DNA of 64,000 nucleotides from Limnephilus marmoratus (taxonomy: Eukaryota; Arthropoda; Insecta; Trichoptera; Limnephilidae), in the NCBI GenBank assembly GCA_917880885.1, contig OU862931.1, forward strand, positions 14,023,337 through 14,087,336, in the 5' to 3' direction. Made by a program: the position numbers and the translations under genes. This document shows positions 1 to 11,270 of this stretch, piece after piece. Numbering within the stretch: position 1 is the first letter of the stretch; each line of letters starts with the position of its first letter. The notes below the pieces were generated by a model. That model ran no database searches and had not been told where the DNA came from. It saw only the letters and a program-made list of their open reading frames with translations.

Positions 1-99
1 AGGCATTTACGTCGCCTTAGTTCTTATTATTGTCGTATTATTGTCATGTATTATTCATGACATTTAATCAGTCACTTGTAAATTTTGTAATTACTAACA

Positions 100-318
100 T
101 ACCTACTCGTTTATTTCTATGTCATTTACAACTTAGAAACTTTCTCTTTTATTGTAATGCACTATCATTCCTAAATTTATCTGTATGATGTTTACCTACT
201 AGTTATATTTTTATAGTTTATCTTTTTTATTAAAAAAAACTGTCTCTGTATTATAAACTTGTCATGTAAAAGCCCATCAGGGCGTTGAAAATTTATAAAT
301 AAATAAAATAAAATAAAT
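100..318 (+). mobile_element. 3' end of a LINE (jockey/CR1-like), no coding part left
   Basis: The stretch ends with a short GC-rich motif AAAGCCCATCAGGGCG followed by a TAAA-rich tail at 281-318. The same arrangement (GCCC...GGGCG next to a TAAA repeat) closes the better preserved minus-strand LINE at 8,762-9,937, so this is read as the 3' untranslated end of the same type of element on the plus strand. The 5' limit is a guess. Confidence 0.4.
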
Positions 319-349
319 GTCCAAACGACCATTTAAAAATTTGACAAGA

Positions 350-606
350 CGTCGCCTCAGTTCTTAATTGTCTAATCGACCATTTTAGTTTTTGTTCAAT
401 CTCCACTTTAAAACTAAAAATAAAGTATAAAAGATTATAGTTAATCACTTAACCAAGAATTAGTTAAACAAATGAGACCTTTGCCTTTACGGAAATAGCT
501 TTATTTAAACACCTATCATAATGTTTCATTGAAATAATGAAAGAAAACCTTCTCCTCCTGTAAAATTTTCAAATGGTCGTTTGGACAATTAAGAACTAAG
601 GCGACG
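350..606 (+). mobile_element. MITE, CGTCGCC family, copy 1
   Basis: A 257-bp element with inverted ends: CGTCGCCTCAGTTCTTAATT on the left and its near-complement ending GGCGACG on the right. A homologous copy at 19,988-20,233 has the same two ends, which fixes the limits. No coding capacity. A lone left end of the same family sits at 10-28, at the edge of the window, and a stray internal-end fragment (GTCCAAACGACCATTT) lies just before this copy at 319-334. Confidence 0.75.
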
Positions 607-696
607 CGCGACGATAGTGTAATTTGATTTGGTAAGCGATTAAATTACTCGGAAAATTACAAATGAAATTACACAGATCAAATTGAAAGTGGATAA

Positions 697-913
697 GCGA
701 CGAAGAGGTGAAGGTTTTCTTTCATTATTTCAATGAAACATCATCATAGGTGTATAAGATAAAGCTATTTCCGTAAAGGCAAAGGTTTATTTAGTTTTAA
801 TAATTCTTAATTGGGTGATTAACAATCCTTTTTTATACTTTATTTTTAGTTTTAAAGTGGAGATTGAACAAAAACTAAAATGGTCGTTTGGAAAATTAAG
901 AACTGAGGCGACG
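697..913 (-). mobile_element. MITE, CGTCGCC family, copy 2 (inverted, end damaged)
   Basis: The reverse complement of copy 1, with its CGTCGCC end intact at 907-913 and the opposite end shortened. The bases after copy 1 (608-695) and after copy 2 (917-1,007) are themselves similar, starting GCGACGATAGTG. The array is therefore two inverted MITE copies each followed by a copy of the same roughly 90-bp flank. Confidence 0.65.
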
Positions 914-1571
914 CCGGCGACGATAGTGTACTTTGATTTGATAAGCGAATAAATTACTCGGAAAATTACAAATGAAGGTTTACACACAGATCAAATTACA
1001 AGTGGATAATATACTCGTAAGACAGATAATAATCACACGGCGACGTTACACACATCAAAAAAGTTCATTTAGAAATTGATTTCTTTTACTCGTATTAAAT
1101 TTTTTGAGAAAATTAGTTTCAAGTTGAAAAATGAGAGAGTGAATAACAAAGTAGTAGAATTGTGTGGCATTTCTTCCTCTCTGCCTACCCCACGATTATT
1201 TAGTTGTTGATGTGTTTTTGTTAAAGTAAAATGCACAAAAAGTGCAGTGTTAATATTGCTTCACAATATTACGTAGAACTTTGTCGTAGTAAGGTCGGGC
1301 AGCTTGTAATAACCGATATTACGTCCGTAACTATTCACCGTGAGGCAACCAATATTGAACCATAAAATCATTCATGCAGATCCTATCAAAATCCCAGTGA
1401 CAATTTCCTCGTGTGGCCTAACAAATTGAATATGTTAGTTAGTCCAGTGGTCAAAAGATATGAGTTCCTACATAGACCTCAAAGGTTCAATAGGTACTCC
1501 ACCAACCAAGTCTTACATCAGTGCACAACTGTACAAGCAACGTATTCCGCTTATTATGATGGTAATATGTT

Positions 1572-2260
1572 TTTTTTTTTTTTAAATTAACTCGACACAG
1601 GAGACCCTGAGGAAAATGATTTCCCTCAGGGCCTATGTCATCTGGGATGCTGTGTGGAGGGTCTTTTTGAGAAGAGGATGGAATGAACATTGGTCTTGAA
1701 GAGACCCATGTTGTAGGAAGGAGGAAACACAGAGGCCGGCAAATCATTCCACAGCCGAGCTGTTGAACACAAGAATGACCCGTTCTCATGTGACAGATTT
1801 CAACCGTGTACATATTGTTGGGCACGCGTTTGGCGTGTTTCCCGACTGTGCACAAAGCCAAAGCCAAAGGGATCAATGACACTAGTTCCTCGGAGCATTT
1901 TACATTGAAATACCGGTAGAGCAAGGGTAGCATTTCCACCCGACGCCTGTGCTCTAAATATTGCAATCCGTCTGCTAAATTAGGAGAATCTATCAGACGA
2001 ACCGCCCGTTTCTGTACAGAGTCAAGGGTTTTTATAAGTTTTTTTTGGGCTCCAGACGAGAGTTGGCTGCCAAATTCAACCGTGGGGCTTGTACAGGGAT
2101 TTATACAGCGTTAGCAGTTGTATACTATTAAAGTATCTTCGGGCCCTGTAGAGTATGCCCAGTTTTTGAGAGGCTAAATTAACTCTGGCTTAGATGGGGC
2201 CCCCATATCTAAGCTGGTCACTCCTGTCTGATTTGTGTGATTTTAAGGCTCTTATTTGCT
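1572..2260 (-). pseudogene. LINE ORF2 C-terminal remnant plus 3' end (family C)
   Basis: On the minus strand the region reads as the segment after the reverse-transcriptase domain of a LINE: a stretch resembling ASQKLGILYRARRYF, then a DSVQKRAVRLIDSP segment, then EHRRRVEMLPLLYRYF and a C-terminal tail. It is broken by frameshifts and stops; the longest open piece is 1,487-1,966. The 3' end carries a hairpin (GGCCCTGAGG paired with CCTCAGGGCC, 1,610-1,640) followed by an A-run (T-run at 1,569-1,582 on plus). Further copies lie at 25,555-26,215, 29,528-29,990 and 33,728-34,015. The exact LINE clade is not certain; an endonuclease/RT LINE is clear from the conserved segments. Confidence 0.75.
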
Positions 2261-2493
2261 TTTTCTATGTACAGCGTACATTAAATGAATAAATAATCAT
2301 GCATACTTGTAGGAATTCATGTTTAAAACAATCCATACTGAAATATGTCATAGCAAATATTTTAAAAAATCACACAAATCTAACAGGAGACAACGTTCAT
2401 TATCTAATGACGATCCCACAAACGATATAAAATCGCTCGGCAGTTCTTAATAGAAGTATGATAGGTACAGTTAAGTACGACCAAATCGGATAA

Positions 2494-2562
2494 GGACCCA
2501 TTAGCTCAGTTGGTATTGCTGCGCCCCGGCACGTCCTGGGTTCGAATCCTAGATGTGACCGT
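2494..2562 (+). mobile_element. tRNA-like SINE head
   Basis: An A-box-like TTAGCTCAGTTGG (2,501-2,513) and a B-box GGTTCGAATCC (2,539-2,549) stand at tRNA-like spacing. The two ends (GGACCCA and ATGTGACC) do not form a good acceptor stem, so this is a SINE-type or decayed tRNA promoter and not a functional tRNA gene. The sequence after it has no recognisable body. Confidence 0.5.
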
Positions 2563-2699
2563 ATCTTTTACTGATTTTTCTGTTTTCAGATTTTTGATTG
2601 AGTTTCGCTAATATTGTCTTCATTTAATTAAATATTAAAATTTGAGGTTTTACTCAATAAGTTAAAAATAAAAATAAATTCTTATTAATTGATAATTAG

Positions 2700-3228
2700 T
2701 TCTGGCCAGCAATAATATAATTTAGAGCATTGTGCGGGGATTAGATTTAAGCCAAAGTTAAATTAGCTAATCTGAGGCCGGGAGTAATGTAGAGTCCCCA
2801 GATGCAACGATAGTGCAATAATTGCAGTAGGATGACCCCGCACAAATAGCAAATACACCCTGCTGTAGATTTTGGTGATCACCTCTGGTCTGGAGCCACA
2901 TATCCAATGCGTCTGATAGATACCTAGACCTCAATGGACAGGTTCCGTACGAGCATTGTAACACGGATGATGGGAACGATGTGGGTGCAGAGCTTGTTCC
3001 AGAATAATTAGCGTTACATCAGAATGGATCAATGGTCAATTAATTAATTGATCACTGATGAAAGGACAGTTCAAAGGCATTCACGACATTTGTACATGAA
3101 CATGAATTTACCTAGTGCCGGCTCGAGCACTTCTTTGAAAGTGGGGACTAACATTTTTACATGAACCTAATGTATCTACCCTAATCTTACCAAAACAAAA
3201 AAAAATTATGGTCAAGTCATCCTAATCA
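2700..3228. other. No recognised feature
   Basis: AT-rich with a less AT-rich patch at 2,770-2,960 that is open for 65 codons on the minus strand. The translation has no motif I know, so it is not called as a gene. Confidence 0.3.
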
Positions 3229-3233
3229 GATGT

Positions 3234-3475
3234 TGTAATGTCTGTGTGAATTGTATGAGTGCAAGCGAGATAGCATGCTTGCGTGAATCTTTATAAGGCG
3301 ATGCGTGCGAGATTTGTCCTCTTTTGGCTTAAGGCAGCTCCCTAATAAATACTAGTACAGAATACTGTTATGCTCTTCATTTAGTGTACTACCCACTAAT
3401 ATACTTTGTCTTCCACATCTGTAAGTCCGCATCTGAATTGGCTCGGACACACAACTGGCTCAGACGGACATTACA
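3234..3475 (+). mobile_element. Solo LTR, Copia-like size, with 5-bp target duplication
   Basis: A 242-bp unit starting TGTAATGTCTG and ending CGGACATTACA, so it has TG...CA ends within an 11-bp inverted repeat with one mismatch. It is flanked on both sides by GATGT (3,229-3,233 and 3,476-3,480), a perfect 5-bp target-site duplication. Inside are a TATA-like TTTATAAGG (3,291-3,299) and an AATAAA (3,343-3,348) downstream of it, in the order expected for an LTR transcribed on plus. No internal retrotransposon region adjoins it, so it is a recombined solo LTR. The small size and 5-bp duplication fit Copia better than Gypsy; this is inference. Confidence 0.8.
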
Positions 3476-3629
3476 GATGTCGACTCACAACATTTATAAA
3501 AATGTCAAACTGTATATATAACTTATAATACCGAATAATAAAAATAACGCTTTGTCTTGCAAGATTATCACCGAACTTTTTACAATAATCAAACGGTTCT
3601 CTCGGTTCAGTTTTTAGTCACTAGGGAAT

Positions 3630-3760
3630 TTTTTTATTTTTTATTTCATAAAATTTTATTTGTTACAGATTTTTGTTTTTTTTTTTGGCTACCACACTAG
3701 GCTAATGCCCGTGTTGTGGTAGTCATACATTTAATATTTTATATAGGATTTAAAAAATAC
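3630..3760 (-). mobile_element. LINE 3' end fragment
   Basis: On the minus strand, TGACTACCACAACACGGGC is followed by an A-rich tail. A second copy of this motif with the same tail lies at 14,835-14,960. The repeated unit ending in an A/T-rich run on the same strand points to a LINE 3' untranslated region. Confidence 0.5.
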
Positions 3761-4140
3761 TATTCTATTGAAAAAGATAATAAACAAACAAAGAAATACA
3801 TAAAGGTAAGTGAAAAATACAGAAAAAACATGTTTTGAAGAAAAATAGAAATAAAAATGTTAATTAAAATTTTGATATACAGAAACTAATAATAAGATTT
3901 AGTGTTAAGAACTCATGATTGTATTCTATACAAATATAAGAAATTAAAATATAAATAAAATTAGTTTGAAAAATTAAGAGACAGAAAAAATAATAATATT
4001 TAAAAAAAATAGAAATAAAAATAGAATTAAAAATTTTGAAATACAAAAATTAATGATTAAAATGTAGTGTAAAGAACTCCTGTAGTCTTTGAAGTACGCT
4101 CGTCCCCTTTCAAATATCCAATGTCGTACACGTGCTGTAT

Positions 4141-5214
4141 AAAGTGATTTAGAATTACTTATTATTACTTGATTACAATTACAATTACTGATCCTTAATT
4201 CTGACCTCAAGGCTATGGAAGAATTTTTCCTCAATTGGCGACTAAAGCCAAATGGGTCGAAAACAGTTGTGACAGCTTTCCATCTCAGTAATTCACAGGC
4301 AAACGCAAAACTCTGTGTTCAGTTTGATGGAAAAAATATTTACCATGACCCCCATCCCCACTATCTTGGAGTAACTTTGGACAGGAGCCTGAATTACCGG
4401 AAACACATGGAAACAGTGGGCAAAAAAACCAGGACAAGACTAAACTTAGTGAATAAGCTGACTGGTACTAGCTGGGGATGCGACGCCAACACGTTCAGAA
4501 CGGCATCCATTGCCCTGGTTTTCTCAGCAGCTGAATACTGTGCTCCAGTATTGGCCAGAAGCGCCCACACTTCCATGGTCGACGTTCAGCTTAATGCCAC
4601 AATGCGAACCATCAGCGGAACCTAAAAAAATCGACTCCTCTTCCTTGGCTCCTCGTACTTGCAAATATAACCCCGCCAAATATCAGGCGAGAGATTGCAA
4701 CACTGAGGGAATACAAGAAGGCGCTGCAAAAAAGCGAAATACCCTTGCACGATGATGTCGTTTCTCACCCGGCATGCCGCTTAAAGTCTCGAAAACCCTT
4801 CTGGACGGAAGGAGAAAGACTCCTTCGAACACCTCTCACCCCAGAAGATAGGTGGAAGCTTGAGTGGCAATCAGCCAACGTCAAAAACTCTCGTGCAAGA
4901 CCCCACTGAGAGACAGCCTGGGTTCTCATTGCCTCGCAAACTCTGGACTGCCATCAATAGGATAAGGTGCTCCCATAGCCGTTGTGCTCACATGATACAT
5001 AGATGGGGCCTTAAAGAGTCGGCGACATGTGAATGCGGTGCGGTGCAGACCACCGAACATGTGGTCAACGAATGCCCGCTCCATTCATTCTCCGGCGGGA
5101 TTGATGAGGTCCACAGGGCAACGCCTGAGGCCCTAGACTGGCTCGCAGACCTAGATGTCCCCCTCTGAAGAATTACAATTACTTGAATTTATGTCAGTAA
5201 TTCTAAATCACTTT
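4141..5214. repeat. 19-bp inverted repeat enclosing the LINE fragment
   Basis: AAAGTGATTTAGAATTACT at 4,141-4,159 is repeated as its exact reverse complement at 5,196-5,214. The LINE fragment lies between them. I see no target-site duplication outside the repeats. Confidence 0.7.
4203..5168 (+). pseudogene. LINE reverse-transcriptase C-terminal half, frame-broken
   Basis: Three overlapping open segments (4,215-4,625, 4,510-4,755, 4,860-5,168) together read as the part of a LINE polyprotein downstream of the RT palm. Seen directly: LNWRLKPNGSKTVVTAFHLS, then HYLGVTLDRSLNYRKHM (the thumb segment), then SAAEYCAPVLARSAHTSMVD, and near the end a cysteine-rich CECGAVQTTEHVVNECP (C-x-C...H...C), which is the usual C-terminal zinc-binding motif of this LINE group. 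At least two frameshifts separate the pieces, so it is dead. The RT catalytic motif is not present; the fragment begins 3' of it. It is bounded by a 19-bp inverted repeat (see 4,141-5,214). Confidence 0.8.
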
Positions 5215-6134
5215 CAATGGACCATCCTCGCGGTGTTTGAAATACACGTACAAGTGCGCATGCGTGGTTCTTGTTCTACCTACGATTAGGAAAGAAACGC
5301 AAATAATGAACCAAAATGCTTAAGACTCTGCAACCGGGCCCGAAAAGAAGAAGATGGAGAGATAAGAAATTACTAATGTCAGAGGAGAGCGCTAACATTT
5401 ACAGCGACAAAATCGATGCAAAAATTGCGAAAATGTTTAATAAAACACGACTCGTTTAAAATAGAGCAAAAATCTTGCAGGCATTATCTTTAACAGCATT
5501 TAAAGAAACACTGTGAATTTTTTCATACATATAACTTGTAAAATAACTGAAACAAGCGTGTTAATAATAATTTTTGGAGCATACTTTGCGATTTTTTTCT
5601 ATCGAGGGAATTTTATATAATTTGCGTTTCGACGCAGGCAAAGTCTAGATATTAACTTCAAGAATAACATATATTTTTATGAGCTTTAAAACTTACCGTG
5701 TTTAAGGGAAATATGTAATAAATCGGTACAAATCCGGGTTGCGGGCCCTTAAAGGGACAACAAGGATTGTCCCCAAGTGCGCGGTAGGTTCTGCCCACTG
5801 AGAAATGGACTCTGATGGTTCGTGCGCTGGTCGGCTGTCCGCTGGCAGGACTGAATGGTCGTCGAAATAATTATTTGGTATTTTATGTCTGCAAATAATG
5901 TTAATAGCTTTTATATTTTAAGCATTCATTAATTTTGTTGAAGAAAAATCATCGACTGTTATTTATTTTAGTGGGTTTCGGGTATAACTAGTGGGGACTG
6001 TGGACACTGTCCCCACTAACCACTAACCGACACTGAATTTGCCAATAAAAATTATAATAATAATTGCTCAACCTTACACGCGGTGTCCGGTGTATCTGCA
6101 TTCACTTCGGTAGATAGTTTAATGTATTTACGAC
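5215..6134. other. No recognised gene; one small hairpin
   Basis: AT-rich. AGTGGGGAC (5,990-5,998) and GTCCCCACT (6,009-6,017) form a 9-bp perfect stem. Nothing else recognisable. Confidence 0.4.
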
Positions 6135-6138
6135 AACC

Positions 6139-6200
6139 TTCGCGGTCTAGAGGCAAAGATTTCAACTAGCAATCCGGAGATCGCGGGTTCAAATCAACAG
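6139..6200 (+). mobile_element. tRNA-like SINE head, degraded
   Basis: CGCGGTCTAGAGGCAAAGAT followed by CAATCCGGAGATCGCGGGTT and CAAATC has the same layout as the SINE heads at 12,945, 28,274 and 50,118 (CGTGGTCTAGCGGTAAGGC ... CAATCCGAAAGTCGCGGG). Confidence 0.5.
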
Positions 6201-7400
6201 TTTTTTTGGTTTTATTATGAGTAACTTCTTTAATTTCTCTGAATCGGTAGAAATATGTGGTTAGCGTGTCCGTGTGCCCTTCCTTAGGGAATACGAACCT
6301 CAATTTACCTAACTTCTGTCAAAAATGATAAAATACTTTAAAATTTCTGAAATCCTTCTTGCAGATGATCATTAGTCACCTGAAACCAATTTTTTTAACT
6401 GTTTGTATCAAAAGTCACATCGTGTGTACGTTAGCTTATATTAAACCTTATCCTTCTATTAATAAATGGATTTTAAATTTATTATATTTATTAACAACCA
6501 TTTTTGAGTCGAAAGTATCATGTTTGTAAAGTTAAAATGACTTTTATTAGTAGCCATCACGTATAAAGTAGATATTATAATATTAGATGTTACTCATTGC
6601 CCAATTTTTTTATAATAATTTTTGTTGTCATCATTATTTATATAAATGAAGAAAATTTTTAATAAAGAAGAGGTGAATTTCATTAGAATTTTGACATGGC
6701 CAATATGGCCATGTTGCTTAAAAATAATAATAATAAATACTTTCAATTTCGTTACACGTGTGGTTTCCTCTGTTTTAGATTTTGGCGAAGTTTATTAGCG
6801 TAATACTTATTAAAACAAGTTTCTGATTAAATTTTCGTTGTTTCTGAAGGATTTATTTCAGAACTATGATCTGTCACATTATTACGTTACAAGTTAATTT
6901 TATTTGTTTCTTTCAGCGGCATTAACAGTATCATTAGTGTAATCTAAACCATGGCACGTTTTAAAACCCTTTCTAAAGAACTAACTATATTATATCTCAT
7001 CATGATACTCCAGAATTTGATGCTCCAGAAGAAGAAAAAGAGGAAGCGACCATTTTCTAAAAAGGCCAAAGTCATTGTTGAGTTCAGTGTTGGTTTAAAA
7101 CATAAGGCCCGGTATGTCAGTTGATTTTAAGTCCAGTTTGGTTGGAATGTCGAGCTTAGCACTGTTTGGAACATAATCCGTGTTTAGGTCGGAAGCCTAG
7201 ATGTCACCAATATTAATGTATTATCTATGACTTTGACAGAAGAATGTAATTATTTTTTTCTCTGAAAAACAAAAGTACTGCATACACGAATGGTAAATTT
7301 ACGCTTGTCATCGGTCATCGTCATTGGGACATAAATCTACGCATCGAGAGATCGCGATTGGTTTTGTGTTGAGAGCTGCAAAAGACTTCAAAATTTAGGT
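6201..7400. other. No recognised feature
   Basis: AT-rich sequence with no open frame that I can interpret and no clear repeat boundaries. Confidence 0.3.
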
Positions 7401-7404
7401 ACAT

Positions 7405-7900
7405 TCATCATTTTATATAAATCCCTTGTACGATGCCAACTAGAGTATAACCCTACGTTATGGTCTCTCTTTTACAATATTCATTCCGACAACATTGAAA
7501 AGATTCAACACAAGTTCCTAAGGTATATAAAGTATAAATTGCATATTCCGTTACAAAATATTGATTATAATTACCTACTGGATAAAATGTCCATATTAAA
7601 ACATTCAGAAAGAAGAAAAATACAGATTTAATACTGCTACATAAAATACTGCATTACAAAATTGACTATCCTGAATTGCTTCAAATAATCAACATCCATA
7701 TTCCCAAAAGAACTGGCCGACATTTATTAGCATTTTATTTTAATAATACCAGGACACTATCTTGCCAAAATTCCCCGATTCGGAAATAAATATTCTGATC
7801 TGGGTGATATATTTCACCTAAAAAATAATCAGTACAAATATTGTTTATTCCAATCCTTTTACATATCTATGTATATGTGAGTGCTATTATGTGAGTACAT
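7405..7900 (+). pseudogene. LINE ORF2 C-terminal fragment (jockey/CR1-like)
   Basis: Conceptual plus-strand reading gives LYKSLVRCQLEYNPTLWS, then IEKIQHKFLRYIKYKLHIP, then LDKMSILKHSERRK, matching region by region the C-terminal part of the better preserved copy at 8,864-9,937 (FAYVRSQLEYNSPVWN, IEKIQNKFLRFLNFK, LNMLKLSDRR). Stops and frameshifts interrupt it. It lies on the opposite strand to that copy. Confidence 0.7.
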
Positions 7901-8234
7901 TTATTTCAAATAATATTTATTTTGTTGGAGTCAGTGCACTTTTCACGAAACTAACTAACTTATCGCTGAAAACAAACTGTCCTGACGTTAAAACTAAAAA
8001 TCCCTCACCCGACTATTTTAGATTGATTATTTATCAATTAACGACTTCGATATTCCTCATCGCTCGATGAATGTAATAGTCCGTTCTGATAAAATTATGC
8101 AATTTTCGTAAATTTCGGTTAGATGCATTTACTTACGTATTTGTCAAGTTTGGCATGTGAGCGCCTCGACATCTAAAAAAGGATCTATTCTGCGGTTATC
8201 AAGGCTTAAGCCGCCGATTTTTTGGGAGGATTTG

Positions 8235-8583
8235 AATTTGGGAGGCGGGAATGGGTACCGCCGCCCCGGGAACCTTTATTGGATAACCAACACCTCTGCC
8301 ATAGGTCACCCCAAGTGGTTCGCTACGTTTGGTGATTTAGCAGGGGTGCCCGGGTTCATGGGGTGAGGTTTGTCTCAGTCTTGAAGGCGGATGACCAGGA
8401 CATACTGAACCCCAGATTCCTACCCACCCCATAAATCCTTTTCCTTCCCAGAACTCTCCTCTCCTTCCTTTCCTTAAAAAAACCCTCCACACAGCATCCT
8501 CAAAGATGACATAGGCCCTGAGGGAAATTATTTTCCTCAGGGCCTCCTCTGTGGAGCTCATGTAAAAAAAAAAAAAAAAAAAA
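8235..8583 (+). mobile_element. SINE family B, copy 1
   Basis: Starts AATTTGGGAGGCGGGAATGG, continues through a segment with CCCCAAGTGGTTCGCTACG, and ends in the hairpin GGCCCTGAGG/CCTCAGGGCC, then a run of A (8,566-8,583). Other copies: 11,271-11,608 (plus) and 26,826-27,205 (minus). The last roughly 120 bp resemble the 3' end of LINE family C, suggesting that LINE supplied the machinery. No A and B boxes are obvious at the 5' end. Confidence 0.75.
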
Positions 8584-8760
8584 ATTTAGCCTGCTTAAAT
8601 ATGAGCGGGGAATGTCAACACAGCAAAGACATGGCCTGTCTGAAATACCGGGGATAAGTTTGGTTACCAGATCTGAATATCATGTTTTTTAAAAAAAAAA
8701 ATTTTTATCTTTCTTATTCATAATGATACTTTCATTGTATGTAGGTATATGGACATAATT

Positions 8761-8761
<1 letters not shown>
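8584..8761. other. A-rich and SINE/LINE tail scraps
   Basis: Contains a fragment beginning GATCTGAATA (8,659 region) that is also seen at 28,838 and 50,345 in the RTE-type tails, then a run of A. Confidence 0.3.
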
Positions 8762-8800
<39 letters not shown>

Positions 8801-8803
8801 TTG
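8762..8803 (-). repeat. (TAAA)n tail of the LINE
   Basis: About ten uninterrupted TTTA units on plus, directly after the LINE 3' end, as in LINEs that end in microsatellites and not poly(A). Confidence 0.85.
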
Positions 8804-9937
8804 ATTAACGCCCTTTTTCGGGGCTTTTACATTACATATGAATAATAAGAAAATACAAAGCATTCAATGTACATAACTGAACTGTCTCAGTAACAATATT
8901 TTATATTTGTTTAAACATACATTGAAGATGTCCACTGACTTGGTATAATTGTTTCCCTCCATTAGTATTCTGGGCAAAGAAGAATACATATGGTAGTTAG
9001 TTCCAGAATTTCTACACTGAAATAAATCTTGACTTCTAGTATTACGTTGTGGAATCCGGAAGCTTATCAATTCTAGCAATACCGGACTATCAACTAAATC
9101 ATTTAGAATTTTATATAGAAATACCAAGTCAGAGAAAATTCTTCTGTCGGACAATTTGAGCATATTCAAATCATTTAAAATAGTGTTGTAGTTCAACATA
9201 TTAGCTGGAATACCCATTTTAAAATTTAGAAAACGTAAGAATTTGTTTTGAATTTTTTCAATAGCTTGAACATATATACTATAATGTGGATTCCAGACGG
9301 GAGAATTGTACTCAAGTTGACTTCTAACATAGGCAAAATATAACAGTTTAATATACTTTATATTGTTAAAATTTCTAGTAAGCCTAGTTATAAATCCCAA
9401 CATTTTTAAGCCCTTATTAGAGATTTCTGTTATGTGGTTAACAAATGAAAGATTTGATTGAAAAGTGATGCCTAAGTCTTTAAGTTGTGTTAATGTCTGA
9501 AGGGCATTGTTATCAATGTTGTAATTGTAAATCACTGGATTTTTTATTCGAAAAAATCTAACTATTTGACATTTTGAGATATTTAGGTAAAGTCTATTTT
9601 CATTACACCAAATTAATAATTTATTGATATTATCTTGAAGAATGTTGCAATGGTGAATATTTTGAATAATTCTAAAAATTTTGAGGTCATCAGCAAAAAG
9701 TAAAATGATTACATCATAAAATATTTTTGTAAGATCATTTATAAACAAGATAAATAAGATTGGACCAAGGTGTGAACCCTGTGGAACTCCACTTGTTGCA
9801 TAAATTATTTCCGACAGAGAGGATTTTATTCTAACAATTTGTTGTCTTCCAGTAAGATAGATAGATAAGATAAGTAAGATAGTAAGATAGATAAGTATAG
9901 ACATGAATCTAGATTTACTGTGTTCTTTAATTTTCAA
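8762..9937 (-). CDS. 5'-truncated LINE with open RT fragment (jockey/CR1-like)
   Basis: Reading on minus, 8,864-9,937 is open for 357 residues. RT motifs are visible: GVPQGSHLGPILFILFIND (residues 50-68; palm motifs B region) and FADD at 81-84 (catalytic box), followed by NENRLYLNISKCQIVRF, LKDLGITFQSNLSFVNHI and the C-terminal segment SQLEYNSPVWNPHYS. A full LINE ORF2 would have an endonuclease and RT fingers upstream; these are missing. At the 5' edge the reading dissolves into a TAAGATAGAT-type simple repeat (9,845-9,900), so the first roughly 25 residues are not genuine. The 3' end is a GCCCTTTTTCGGGGC-type motif and a (TAAA)n tail (8,762-8,803 as TTTA on plus). The start methionine is only the first ATG in the open frame. 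Not functional alone. Confidence 0.85.
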
Positions 9938-9959
9938 AGTATAAATGACAAAGCTGAAA

Positions 9960-11170
9960 GTAACTGCCCTGTTACAAACCAGCGGAATTAAAAAAAAAAC
10001 TACAAAAAGTCGTTCATTGTAGAGTAGAAACCAAGAGATCTTGGCTGAGCGGAGTTACAAAATAATTTTTTGAAAGCGTAAAAGCACATATACCAACAAC
10101 TTAATTAAGAACATTTAGAAGATTTTTACTAATCGCATTATATTTGCGGGGTTATATTATATAACATTCATACTAAAAATAAAAAAAATATTACGTTGTA
10201 TTTCCGATGTGAAATATTTCTTAGTAGGCAATGAACTAAATTTTTCTTTGGAATTGGAGATTGTGTCAATTTAGTCAATGATTAAGTGCAAGTACCTACC
10301 TATAATTAGAAACTGTTTTTTTAACCTTTTTTCAGTGCATTGCTTTACAGTTGTTGAGAATTTATCGATCACAATGTGTATTTCTCTTGTTTATATTTTA
10401 TTTTTGACCGGCGATTTTTCGAGATTACTAACGTCAAATGCCCTATATCAATAGTCATTGAAATTGTCATTGAATGTACGGCGAAAGCAAATTTTCATTT
10501 TACCTAATAAAAGTTTTAAAAGTAGTATTTTACGTCGCCCCGAATACAAATATTTGTCCTCCCAGTCATACTAAAAGATTACCTTTTAAAGAAATTTAGC
10601 AATATTTGTTTTTGAAAGGCAATATGATCCCGTGGCAAATATTTCATAAAAAGTTTCAGCTTCACAAATATCACAATCGTAATAATGTCCTGCGATTTTT
10701 ATCCTGTCCGCGTTAGATTTATTATAATTTTAAATGTTGTAGTTATTGTAAGCATTACAAAATAATGTTTTCGTTTGCAAAACGCGTGACTAGTTTAGTG
10801 AAACACTGTGCGTAAACGATACCATTAAACTTGCAGCGATTTCCGTTGACTGCAGCATTCATTTCATGGAATTGCCTTTCGACAGTTCCCAACCGGTGGA
10901 TGAACCGGCCATTTCCGCCGGTTCAAACGGTACTGGAAATATTTACAAATTCGGTGTTTTTACTACGGATACCAACATTTGCCGTTTCGAAAATTACATT
11001 TGTAGAGCCATCATGCAAATGGATCGCACCAAATCCATTTACATTGTTTCCCAGGCGATCGGATAAAGCTTTTCACAACACTGGCCATCGGATTCAGAGA
11101 CATTACTCAATGCTTTTACGCGTGAATTGAGAGAGAAGGGGCGTAAATAAATAATGAACACTCTATTATC
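9960..11170. other. No recognised feature
   Basis: AT-rich. Short open frames at 10,831-11,130 overlap each other in two frames and carry no motif. Confidence 0.3.
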
Positions 11171-11179
11171 GTGTTTTAT

Positions 11180-11265
11180 ATGTGAGGTATTACGCCATGT
11201 TGCACCTCCTCCTTCGTTAGCCAACGTTTCGGACAGCGTTTCAGTGTCCATCATCGGGGTAGAAG
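11180..11265 (-). mobile_element. PLE-like 3' terminus with degenerate hammerhead core
   Basis: On minus: CCGATGATGG (11,248-11,257), a GGACA/TGTCC stem, then GAAACGTTGGC. This follows the hammerhead order CUGANGA, stem II, GAAA with one mismatch. A related inverted pair lies at 23,302-23,471. Assignment to a PLE rests on likeness to the better ends at 34,371 and 62,157 and is tentative. Confidence 0.4.
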
Positions 11266-11270
11266 TAAAA

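Noticed and set aside
2494..2562. A real tRNA gene
   Set aside because: A and B boxes are good, but acceptor ends do not pair and no complete cloverleaf can be drawn; SINE heads with the same look are common here.
10831..11130. Two overlapping plus frames of 99 and 66 codons
   Set aside because: Different frames over the same DNA, no motif and AT-rich context; not supported as coding.
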